DNA of 64,000 nucleotides from Novosphingobium flavum. Its GTDB lineage: Bacteria; Pseudomonadota; Alphaproteobacteria; Sphingomonadales; Sphingomonadaceae. Location of the stretch: the NCBI RefSeq assembly GCF_014230315.1, contig NZ_JACLAW010000011.1, positions 62,001-126,000 of the forward strand, given 5' to 3'. This document shows, one piece after another, positions 25,987 through 33,463 of the stretch (within the stretch, counting starts at the first letter, position 1; every line of letters starts with the position of its first letter). Made by a program: the position numbers and the translations under genes. Under the pieces are notes generated by a model. The model made no database searches. It saw only the letters and a program-made list of their open reading frames with translations, and had not been told where the DNA came from.

Positions 25987-27663
25987 TCAAAGCTTGCCTT
26001 CCTGCGCCATCGAAACCGCAGCCGCTGCCGCCCGCGCCGTCAAGGCCATGTAGGTGAGCGAAGGATTGCGATCCCCGGTCGAGCACATGACCGAACCGTC
26101 GGTCACGAACAGGTTCGGCGCCTCATGCAACTGGTTGAATGCATTGACCACCGAGGCCTGCGGATCGTGACCCATACAGGCTCCGCCCATCTCGTGAATT
26201 GACGAGCCCGGCGGCGCAATCTCGCGATTGGCACTAAGGATTTCACCGCCCAGCAACTTCATCATGCCCATCAATTCATCGAAGGCGTGCCGCGCGGCCT
26301 TCTGCTCGTTGTCGCCATAGCGCAGGTCGATCCGGGTCAACGGCAGGCCGTGCTTGTCGAGCTTGTCATGGTTGATCGAAATCCGGTTCTCGCGGCGGGG
26401 CAGTGCCTCGATCACCGTCCCCATCGTGATCGCCCAAGGGCCTGGCTTGCGCAGCGCCTGCTTGAAGCCGACCCCTACCCCAGCGATTTCCCCGCCACGG
26501 TTCCAGTTCATCCGTTCCGAGCGGCCCCAGAACGAATAGCCACGCAGGAAATCGGTTTCCTGTCGGTCGATGTTGACGAAGCGCGGAATGATCACCTGAT
26601 TAGGCTTGCGACCAAGGTACATCGCCTGATCGAGCCCCGGAATGGTCGAGGTCGCGCCGACCTTGTAGGCATGATCCATGATGTAGCGGCCCAGGACATC
26701 GCTCGAATTGCCCAGGCCGTTCGGACAAGACTCGGAGACCGAACGCATGAGGATGCCAACACTGTCGTAGGCCCCGGCGCACAGGAACACGATGCGCGCG
26801 GTGCGGATCGATCGCTGGCCGGTTTCGCCATCGATGATGCGAACACCGGTCGCCCGGCGGCTCTGCGGATCGAATTCGATGGATTCCACGATGCCGTTGT
26901 GCAGCTGGGTCAGCCGTCCCGTGGCCACGGCAGCCGGGAGGGTCGAACTCTGGGTGCTGAAATAGGCTCCGAACGAACAACCGCGTGAACACCAGTTGCG
27001 ATACTGGCAGGTTCCACGCTCGCCGATGGGCTTGGTCAGGTTGGCCGTTCGCCCCGGGATAAGTCGCCGGTCCCGGTAATGCGCCTTGATCAGGTCCGCG
27101 AAATGCTGTTCGCCGGCATTGAACCCCATCGATGGCTGGAATTTCCCATCCGGCAGGATCGGCATGTTCTCAATCGTGCCGTTAACGCCGATGAACTCCT
27201 CGACATGGTCATACCATGAGGCCAGATCCTTGTAGCGGATCGGCCAATCGATGCCGTGCCCGTCGCGGACGTTGGCCTCGAAATAGTCCGGAGCCATCCG
27301 GTAGGACTGCCGCCCCCACATGATCGAGCGGCCGCCGGTGTGATAGCCGCGAACCCACTGGAAGTTGCTTTCAGCCGGGGTTTCGTAGAGCTCCTGCTCA
27401 TCATCCACAAAATAGTCGGCATTCCATTCGTTCAGCCGCGCCACGCTCTGGACCCGCTTGGTGGTGCGCTCGGCCTTGGGATCGCCGTAGCCCTTGAATG
27501 GAAGGTCCCATGGCGAGGTCCATTCGTTCTTGTATCCGGCTATGTGCGCAAGCTCCGGCCCACGCTCGATCATCAGGACCTTGAGCCCACGCTCGGTCAG
27601 TTCCTTGGCCGCCCATCCGCCCGTGATCCCCGAGCCCACCACGATTGCGTCGAACTCCGCCAT
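25987..27663 (-). CDS. GMC dehydrogenase, glucoside 3-/gluconate 2-dehydrogenase large subunit type
   Basis: 558 aa from the ATG at 27663, which overlaps the subunit 3 stop by one base (TGATG). The Rossmann motif is VVGSGITGGWAA. A Cys cluster CQYRNWCSRGC (C219, C225, C229) resembles the Fe-S binding segment of membrane-linked FAD glucose dehydrogenases. The catalytic His is about H490 in IHEMGGACMG and the canonical Asn about N533 in DRNPSLT. It probably oxidises a sugar hydroxyl, with electrons passing through subunit 3 and a cytochrome; no cytochrome gene is nearby. Its intact His-Asn pair and Cys cluster separate it from the GMC paralogues at 11135 and 42247. In module B it is the likely glycoside C3-oxidising partner of the deglycosidase at 30634-32114. 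Confidence 0.88.
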   Translation of the reverse strand: MAEFDAIVVGSGITGGWAAKELTERGLKVLMIERGPELAHIAGYKNEWTSPWDLPFKGYGDPKAERTTKRVQSVARLNEWNADYFVDDEQELYETPAESNFQWVRGYHTGGRSIMWGRQSYRMAPDYFEANVRDGHGIDWPIRYKDLASWYDHVEEFIGVNGTIENMPILPDGKFQPSMGFNAGEQHFADLIKAHYRDRRLIPGRTANLTKPIGERGTCQYRNWCSRGCSFGAYFSTQSSTLPAAVATGRLTQLHNGIVESIEFDPQSRRATGVRIIDGETGQRSIRTARIVFLCAGAYDSVGILMRSVSESCPNGLGNSSDVLGRYIMDHAYKVGATSTIPGLDQAMYLGRKPNQVIIPRFVNIDRQETDFLRGYSFWGRSERMNWNRGGEIAGVGVGFKQALRKPGPWAITMGTVIEALPRRENRISINHDKLDKHGLPLTRIDLRYGDNEQKAARHAFDELMGMMKLLGGEILSANREIAPPGSSIHEMGGACMGHDPQASVVNAFNQLHEAPNLFVTDGSVMCSTGDRNPSLTYMALTARAAAAAVSMAQEGKL

Positions 27664-28241
27664 CACCATGCCCCTCCGTGTCCCTCGTTCGACCGCGCCC
27701 GATAGTCGGCCGGCATGACGATGTTTTCAGACGTTCCGGCGGCAGGTTCGTAGACCAGTTCCTGAGAAGCGCCGACTTCGCTGGCGTAGTAGCCGGCCAC
27801 GATGGCGGACTTGATCCGGCGCCAGGCCGCCTCGGCGCCGAGCGGATCTGCCGGGCGGCTCGCATAGGCCGCGCGGTCCAACCCGGTCAGGAGGTTCAGC
27901 TGCACATTGACACTCTTGCCCAGGAACATCCCCTGCGCGTCCCCGTCAAGGCGGGCCATGACCCGGTCGAGCATTTCCGGCTTCAGTCCGTGCATGCCTT
28001 CGTCGAGCGCCATCAACACGAATGCCGGAACTCCCGCGGCAGATGCGCCGGGCGTGTCGGTGGCCGGAATGGTCAGATCGCAAAGCCGGTCGGCAAAAGC
28101 GAATCGCGGATCCCGACGCGTCGCACCCTCCTGGGCACGCGCGACGGCGATCCAGCCCGGCTGCATCATCAATACCGCCAGCGCACCCGCCGCGCCGAGC
28201 AACGCGCGCCGATCTGTTTCCAGCTGGCTCAGCTCAGTCAT
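27663..28241 (-). CDS. Gluconate 2-dehydrogenase subunit 3-like small subunit
   Basis: A 192-aa protein with an N-terminal Tat-like signal (TDRRALLGAAGALAV) ending near ARAQ, so it is exported folded together with its flavoprotein partner. The rest matches the gluconate 2-dehydrogenase subunit 3 family (LCDLTIPATDTPGASAAGVP), the chaperone-like small subunit of glucoside 3-dehydrogenases and related enzymes. The stop overlaps the large-subunit start by one base. A GGGAGAACGAGG site precedes the ATG. It is divergent from the LacI gene, so the pair is probably controlled from the 169-base gap. Confidence 0.87.
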   Translation of the reverse strand: MTELSQLETDRRALLGAAGALAVLMMQPGWIAVARAQEGATRRDPRFAFADRLCDLTIPATDTPGASAAGVPAFVLMALDEGMHGLKPEMLDRVMARLDGDAQGMFLGKSVNVQLNLLTGLDRAAYASRPADPLGAEAAWRRIKSAIVAGYYASEVGASQELVYEPAAGTSENIVMPADYRARSNEGHGGAW

Positions 28242-28377
28242 CCTCGTTCTCCCGGATTCCGAATTCGGAATTCTCTGTCTCAGCCCTGCGATGCAGGCGC
28301 GATGCTTGACGCAGGCCCCGTTCCGGCGGAGTTGCAGGAAGAGCTTGCGAGCCTATGATTCCATAAACTACAAGTCG

Positions 28378-28386
28378 TGTAAACGT
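28378..28386. promoter_or_regulatory. LacI half-site TGTAAACG upstream of lacI-type gene
   Basis: TGTAAACGT lies 25-33 bases before the regulator start and repeats the arm of the operator at 29526-29552. It may autoregulate the gene and control the divergent GMC/subunit 3 pair. Confidence 0.45.
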
Positions 28387-28410
28387 TCTCATAACAATGG
28401 TGCAATTCAA

Positions 28411-29418
28411 ATGTCGACGATCATCGATGTCGCCCGCGAGGCGGGAGTTTCGTCAGCCACGGTTTCGCGGGTGATGAGTGCGCCGCACCAGGTGGCGGAG
28501 GGGACGCGGGCGCGGGTGCTGGCGACGATGGCGCGGCTGGGCTACACACCGAATATCGCGGCAAAAACGCTGCGCACCCTGCGCACGGATAAGGTGGTCG
28601 TGGCCGTGCCCGACATTACCAATCCGTTCTGCGCACAGTTCATTCGCGGGGTAGAAGAGGCGGCGAGCGCGGCAGGCTACGCGGTGCTGCTGGGAGACAC
28701 CCGCTACGACAAGAACCGGGAAGAGCAATATGCCATGATGGTCCGCCGGCGCGAGGCCGATGGGCTGATCCTGCTCGGTCACGGCACCCCCACCTGCCTT
28801 AGGGAAGTGCTTGACGATTCGGGACGCCCCCTGCCGTTCATCAACGCCTGCGGATTCAGTCCGGATCCCCGGATTCCGGCTGTCCAGATCGACAACCTGC
28901 ACGCCGCAGCCGAAGTGATCGAACACCTGGCGGACCTTGGCCACAAGCGGATCGGCATCATTTCCGGCCCCCGCGCGGCACCCAACAGCAAGGATCGCAT
29001 AACCGGCGTGCACTCCGTCCAACTCGAACGACCGGACCTCGAAATCAGCGCGGTCGAAGGCGACTTCTCGATCAATTCGGGATTACGCCGGACGCTGGAA
29101 CTGCTCGATTCGCCCAACCCGCCCACGGCGATCTTCTGCCTCAGCGATGAAATGGCAATGGGCGCGCTGGCCGCCTTTCGCGAGCGAGGACTGACCTGTC
29201 CGCGCGACATTTCCCTCGCCGGATTCGACGATATTGCCTACGCGCAATACATGAACCCGCCGCTGACCACGGTGCGCCAACCGATGGAATCGATGGGGCA
29301 CGAGGTCTTCCGCATCCTGCACGACTTCCTGACCGGCACCCCCAGCCTGGTGCGGCGCGTGACCCTGGCCCACCAGTTGATCGCCCGAGAGTCGACCGGG
29401 CCTGCACCGAAGGCCTGA
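28411..29418 (+). CDS. LacI-family transcriptional regulator
   Basis: 335 aa from the ATG at 28411. The N-terminal HTH is TIIDVAREAGVSSATVSRVM and the hinge region runs to about residue 60. A periplasmic-binding-protein-like effector domain follows (ITNPFCAQFIRGVEEAA; PRDISLAGFDDIAYAQYMNPPLTTV). LacI regulators of this type sense a sugar or nucleoside. It lies between the divergent GMC/subunit 3 genes and the plus-strand C-deglycosidase operon, and GTAAACG motifs flank it on both sides. It probably represses module B until the glycoside or its sugar product appears. Confidence 0.92.
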   Translation: MSTIIDVAREAGVSSATVSRVMSAPHQVAEGTRARVLATMARLGYTPNIAAKTLRTLRTDKVVVAVPDITNPFCAQFIRGVEEAASAAGYAVLLGDTRYDKNREEQYAMMVRRREADGLILLGHGTPTCLREVLDDSGRPLPFINACGFSPDPRIPAVQIDNLHAAAEVIEHLADLGHKRIGIISGPRAAPNSKDRITGVHSVQLERPDLEISAVEGDFSINSGLRRTLELLDSPNPPTAIFCLSDEMAMGALAAFRERGLTCPRDISLAGFDDIAYAQYMNPPLTTVRQPMESMGHEVFRILHDFLTGTPSLVRRVTLAHQLIARESTGPAPKA

Positions 29419-29509
29419 AAAACCGAGCAAAACAGCGCCTTCTGCTGCAACCCCACTGCATCGGCACTACAACGCCAACGCAATGCGGCCGGGCGGAGCG
29501 CGGAGCGGC

Positions 29510-29552
29510 TTGACAAAGACAGGTATCGTTTACATAAGAGTGATGTAAACGA
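29510..29552 (+). promoter_or_regulatory. Promoter with overlapping LacI-type operator
   Basis: TTGACA (-35) at 29510-29515, a 17-base spacer and CATAAG (-10-like) at 29533-29538. The inverted repeat TCGTTTACAT-N7-ATGTAAACGA (29526-29552, perfect 10-bp arms) overlaps the -10, as expected for a LacI-type repressor that blocks RNA polymerase. It drives the amidohydrolase-beta-alpha-MFS-TonB receptor operon that starts at 29644. Confidence 0.7.
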
Positions 29553-29643
29553 CTACATAATGTCGCCGAGAATGACCGATAAGCCGAATCATTCGGCAGG
29601 GCCATTGACCCACTTCATCCTCGGCGAGGGAGAGACGACGATC

Positions 29644-30540
29644 ATGAACTCAGCCGCGCCATTCAGCGCCAATGCCCCAGCGAATGCCATCGAGGCGGAG
29701 CCGCGCGTGATCGTCGATGCGCAGATCCACCTCTGGCTGGAGTCGCGCCCCTATCGCCCGTGGGTCCCGGGCCGCAATGCGCAGCTACCGGAACCGTTCA
29801 CTTACGAACGCTACCTCGCCATGCGCGAGGGGTCGGGAGTCGACCGGGCGATCATCGTCCCGCCGTCGATCGAAGGCATCCGCACCGATTACGCGCAGGA
29901 AGCGGTCAACAAGCACCCGGACGTGTTCCGGATCATGGCGCTGATCGACCCGACACGCCCCGACCTCGCCGCTGCATTCCCGCGCTGGCGCGAACAGACC
30001 GGTGTGCTGGGCATCCGCATGGCCTGCCCGGTCGAGCATCCCGAATGGCTGCTCAACGGCACGACCGACTGGATCTGGCCCGCGGCGGAAAAGGCTGGCC
30101 TTCCGATCATGTTCCTGACCACCGGCCAGTTGCATCTGTTCGACACCATTGCCGAACGGCATCCGAACCTGCCGCTGATCATCGACCATCTCGGCGTGTC
30201 CTACGCCGCCTTGCAGCAGGGCCTGTTCGACCAGACCATCGATGCGGCGGTAGCCCTGGCGAAATATCCGAACGTTTCGATCAAGCTGTCTTCGCTGGGA
30301 CTGTTCTCGCGCGAGGTGTGGCCTTGGCGCGACCTCGACGACACGATCAAGCGCCTCTTCGACGTCTACGGGCCGGAGCGCTGCTACTGGGGCACCGACG
30401 TGACCGCCTCGATCGCGCGGTCGGAAGCGACTTATCGCCAGCGGGTGACCCATTTCACCGAGGAACTCGGCTTCTTCTCGGAGTCTGACCTCGACTGGAT
30501 CATGGGCCGCGCCATCCTGAAGCGGCTCGACTGGCAATGA
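29644..30540 (+). CDS. Amidohydrolase-2 family hydrolase (LigI/lactonase-like)
   Basis: 298 aa from the ATG at 29644, with GAGGGAGAGA upstream. The amidohydrolase-related TIM barrel (PF04909) is shown by VDAQIHLW near the N-terminus (Gln where others have the first His of HxH), LPLIIDHLGV in the middle, and a late metal-site Asp in YWGTDVT. Relatives hydrolyse lactones such as 2-pyrone-4,6-dicarboxylate (LigI) or sugar lactones. It is the first gene of the LacI-controlled operon and precedes the C-deglycosidase, so it may open a lactone of the oxidised sugar or aglycone. In modules A and C the equivalent place is taken by a beta-propeller lactonase. Confidence 0.8.
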   Translation: MNSAAPFSANAPANAIEAEPRVIVDAQIHLWLESRPYRPWVPGRNAQLPEPFTYERYLAMREGSGVDRAIIVPPSIEGIRTDYAQEAVNKHPDVFRIMALIDPTRPDLAAAFPRWREQTGVLGIRMACPVEHPEWLLNGTTDWIWPAAEKAGLPIMFLTTGQLHLFDTIAERHPNLPLIIDHLGVSYAALQQGLFDQTIDAAVALAKYPNVSIKLSSLGLFSREVWPWRDLDDTIKRLFDVYGPERCYWGTDVTASIARSEATYRQRVTHFTEELGFFSESDLDWIMGRAILKRLDWQ

Positions 30541-30542
30541 GC

Positions 30543-30567
30543 GGTGCGGCGGTCGAACCGCCGTACC
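30543..30567 (+). other. Intra-operon hairpin
   Basis: 11-base arms around GGCGGT-CGA-ACCGCC with one internal mismatch, 3-base loop, in the 93-base gap between amidohydrolase and beta subunit. It has no T-run, so it may stabilise or split the mRNA rather than terminate it. Confidence 0.4.
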
Positions 30568-30633
30568 GGGAAAAACGATGGGAAATGCGACCGGGCAGAG
30601 CAGCCCGGCGCGGATAGGCTGAGGAATCTTGCC

Positions 30634-31020
30634 ATGTTGGAAAAGCACATGGTCGTCACCCGACACTTCAACAACGTCTATGACGACGGGGTGGCCACCG
30701 GCTTCAGGCTGGGCGTGCGGATCCCCTATTACCGGGGGGTCTGGCTCGCGGTCATTTCCCGCTTCGAGCTGACGGTGGACGGCGATGCCTTCGCCCCCGA
30801 CACTCTGCGGGTGGCCTACAAGGGCGAGGAGTACTCGATGGAGGAACTGGCCGTGGCCGAGACCGTCCACTGGGACTTCGGCGATGTACTGACCCTGATC
30901 GCACCCAAGGCTGGCGGACTCGACCCCGGCCTGCATCGGGTCGAACTGGCTCTGACGCTGTTGCCGGCCTTCACCACGATTGTCGGGCGCACCGAGCGCG
31001 CCCTCACCCTGGTCCAGTGA
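30634..31020 (+). CDS. C-glycoside deglycosidase beta subunit-like (DUF6379, copy 2)
   Basis: 128 aa from the ATG at 30634, with GAGGAA upstream. The family pattern is clear: RLGVRIPYYRGVWLA near the N-terminus and HWDFGDVLTLIAPKAGGLDPG before the C-terminus, as in the small subunit of CarBC/DgpBC-type C-deglycosidases. It lacks the extra C-terminal segment found in the copies at 9356 and 41231 and is close to the family's usual size. The alpha gene starts inside its stop codon (GTGA), so the two are translationally coupled. Confidence 0.82.
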   Translation: MLEKHMVVTRHFNNVYDDGVATGFRLGVRIPYYRGVWLAVISRFELTVDGDAFAPDTLRVAYKGEEYSMEELAVAETVHWDFGDVLTLIAPKAGGLDPGLHRVELALTLLPAFTTIVGRTERALTLVQ

Positions 31021-32114
31021 GACACAAGATGACCCCGACGCCAGCCGCCACCCCTGCGCCCGCGCCCCGCATCACCCGCGGCGTCAGCTTCTACAGCTAT
31101 CAGGAAGAATACTTCACCCGGGCCATGACCATGGAAGACTGCATCGAGGAGGTTGCCTCAATGGGCGCCACCGGCGTGCAGCTCATTTCCGAGCAAATGA
31201 TCCCAAGCTATCCATATCCCTCCACCGCTTGGATCGACAGCTGGTTCGCGCTCATGGACTGCCACGGTACTACTCCCACCGTGCTCGACACCTACTGGGA
31301 CTTCAACGTGGGCGGCCATCGCAGCCTCGACCTCGACGAGGCGCTCTGCGTGCTGACCCGGCAGATCGGCTTGGCCAGCGAGCTGGGCTTTTCCGTGCTG
31401 CGCCCGACCGAGGGCAATCCGCAGCTGTTCAAGGTGACTGACCTGATCGAGCGCGCCCTGCCGATCGCCGAGAAGCTCGACATCCGCATCGCGCCGGAAA
31501 TTCATTCCCCGGCCCTTCTCAGCGGGCCCAAGGTCCAGTCCTACCTCGAGACCATTCACCGCTCCGGCACCCGGCATTTTGGCTTCACGCTCGACATGTC
31601 GGTGTTTCAGGATCGCTATCCGCGCGTGGTCCGCGACCGGCAGATCCGTGACGGCGTGCTGCGCGAGGCTGTGGCCGTGGCCATCACCGACACGCACGAA
31701 GCCGGAACGCCGCGCGACGAGGCACTGGCCGCCGCCAAGGCGATGGGCGCGAGCGATGCCGAGCTGCGCTTCTTCAACGCGGTCCATGCGATCGCCTTCG
31801 AGCAGAACGTGGCGGACCTGACGGATTTCCTTCCCCACGTGATGAACGTCCACGCCAAGATCCTCGAGATGACTGAGGACATGACCGAGTATTCGATCCC
31901 TTACGAGAAGGTCATTCCCGCGCTGGTCGCCGGGGGATACAAGGGCTCGATCGACACCGAATACGAGGGCCAGCGCCACACGCAGGACGCGCTGCAGACC
32001 GATAGCTGTGAACAGGTGCGCCGCAACCAGCTGCAATTGCGCCGCATGCTCGGAGAAATCCCGGCGGACCGGAATGCGCAGGCTACGCGGCCTGCCGCCT
32101 GCGGCGCCGCTTGA
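31017..32114 (+). CDS. C-glycoside deglycosidase alpha subunit-like TIM barrel (copy 2)
   Basis: 365 aa from the GTG at 31017, which overlaps the beta stop by four bases; ATG 31029 is an alternative. GVSFYSYQEEYF at the start and GSIDTEYEGQRH near the end match the alpha subunit family. Metal ligands are E161 (PEIHSP), D183 (TLDMS), H279 (NVHAK) and E315 (DTEYEG), with H163 beside the first. Compared with the copies at 8213 and 40088 it is clearly divergent in the substrate-facing middle third, so it may accept a different C-glycoside. It has a Pro/Ala-rich N-terminal tail and a short alanine-rich C-terminal tail. Confidence 0.85.
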   Translation: MRHKMTPTPAATPAPAPRITRGVSFYSYQEEYFTRAMTMEDCIEEVASMGATGVQLISEQMIPSYPYPSTAWIDSWFALMDCHGTTPTVLDTYWDFNVGGHRSLDLDEALCVLTRQIGLASELGFSVLRPTEGNPQLFKVTDLIERALPIAEKLDIRIAPEIHSPALLSGPKVQSYLETIHRSGTRHFGFTLDMSVFQDRYPRVVRDRQIRDGVLREAVAVAITDTHEAGTPRDEALAAAKAMGASDAELRFFNAVHAIAFEQNVADLTDFLPHVMNVHAKILEMTEDMTEYSIPYEKVIPALVAGGYKGSIDTEYEGQRHTQDALQTDSCEQVRRNQLQLRRMLGEIPADRNAQATRPAACGAA

Positions 32115-32133
32115 AGCAGAAGGCCGACCGACC

Positions 32134-33441
32134 ATGACCGTCGCTCTCGCCACCGACAGCCACGCCGTCCCCAAGACCGGCCGGCTGGTCTATAGCCGCC
32201 TCCAGGGCATGATGTTCCTGCAATATGTGGCCGCCGGAGTCTGGCTGGTCCCGCTCGGTTCCTACATGAGCAAGACGCTGCGCTTCGACGGGATCATCGG
32301 CGCGGCCTACGGTATGGTCGGCCTCGCTGCAATCGCCTCAAGCCTCATCGTCGGTACGATCGCCGACCGCTACTTCCCGGCCCAGAAGGTCCTGGCCGCG
32401 CTCTCCTTCATGTCGAGCATCACGCTGTTCTGGCTCTCGACCATCGACCATGCGCAGGGCCTGTTCCTGATCGCGATGCTGACCCATTGCCTGTTCTACA
32501 TCTGCTCGATCCCGATTGGCGTGACCATCGCGATGAACGCGCTGCACGAACCAAGCCGGGAATATCCCGGCGTGCGCGTGCTGGGATCGACCGGGTGGGT
32601 CGTCGCCGGGCTCATGATCGGGCTGTGGCCCGGCGCCGGGCAGACCCGCATCCCGATGCTGGTCGGATCGGTGACCTATATGATCCTCGCGGTCTATGCG
32701 CTGTCCCTTCCGCCGCGGCCACCGCGGCCGAGCGCGGAGCGGCTGACCGTGACCGCGATCCTTGGCCTCGACGTGCTCAAGCGCAACCGCGACATGGTAT
32801 TCTGGGTTTTCATGAGCCTGATCCTGGTCATGGTCATCCCGAAGAAGTTCTACGACAGCTACCTCAACAACTTCCTGGTCGAGAAGGGCATGAACGTCAC
32901 CCTGCTGGGCCTGCGCTTCGAGCCGACGGCGATGCAGGCGCTGGGCCAGGCAGTGGAGATCGTGACTATCCTGGCGATCCCGTACCTGATCGCGCGGATC
33001 GGGATCAAGTGGGTGATGGTGCTGGGCATGGTCGGCTGGGTCACCCGCTTCCTCTTCTTCGCCTACGGCTTCGAGGGGCACGAGGCGATCAAGCCACTGA
33101 TCCTGACCGGCATCCTGCTGCACGGTGTCAGCTACGACTTCCTGTTCACTTCTGGCCAGATCTGGCTCGACAAGCGGTGCGACCCCTCGATCCGGGCGCG
33201 GGCCCAGTCGTTCTACTGGTTCATCCTTTCCGGCATGGGCGTGGTGATCGGGGCTAATGTCGCCGGCTTCGTCTACGGGCTGAATACCTACTCGCCGGTC
33301 CATCATGACTGGACCGCAGTCTGGCTGGTTCCTGCCGCGATCACGCTTGGCGCCATGGCCCTGTTCATCTGGCTATTCGACGACCGGATCAAGCTTAGCG
33401 CAAGCTCAGCGCAATCCGATCAACCTGCATCTCAAGCATAA
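32134..33441 (+). CDS. MFS transporter, NHS-like (module B)
   Basis: 435 aa from the ATG at 32134, 19 bases after the alpha subunit. About twelve hydrophobic segments; VRVLGSTGWVVAGL is shared with the NHS-like transporter at 9837, placing both near the nucleoside:H+ symporter branch of the MFS. Its place between deglycosidase and TonB receptor makes it the likely inner-membrane importer of the module B glycoside. Divergence from the module A transporter parallels that of the alpha and beta subunits, so each module seems to carry its own substrate-matched carrier. Confidence 0.83.
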   Translation: MTVALATDSHAVPKTGRLVYSRLQGMMFLQYVAAGVWLVPLGSYMSKTLRFDGIIGAAYGMVGLAAIASSLIVGTIADRYFPAQKVLAALSFMSSITLFWLSTIDHAQGLFLIAMLTHCLFYICSIPIGVTIAMNALHEPSREYPGVRVLGSTGWVVAGLMIGLWPGAGQTRIPMLVGSVTYMILAVYALSLPPRPPRPSAERLTVTAILGLDVLKRNRDMVFWVFMSLILVMVIPKKFYDSYLNNFLVEKGMNVTLLGLRFEPTAMQALGQAVEIVTILAIPYLIARIGIKWVMVLGMVGWVTRFLFFAYGFEGHEAIKPLILTGILLHGVSYDFLFTSGQIWLDKRCDPSIRARAQSFYWFILSGMGVVIGANVAGFVYGLNTYSPVHHDWTAVWLVPAAITLGAMALFIWLFDDRIKLSASSAQSDQPASQA

Positions 33442-33463
33442 TAACCGACCTGAGGGGACTGAC

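Noticed and set aside
29644..30540. Specific call as LigI (2-pyrone-4,6-dicarboxylate hydrolase)
   Set aside because: Only the broad amidohydrolase-2 features are seen and the HxH motif reads QIH; the operon is sugar-like, so the general family name was kept.
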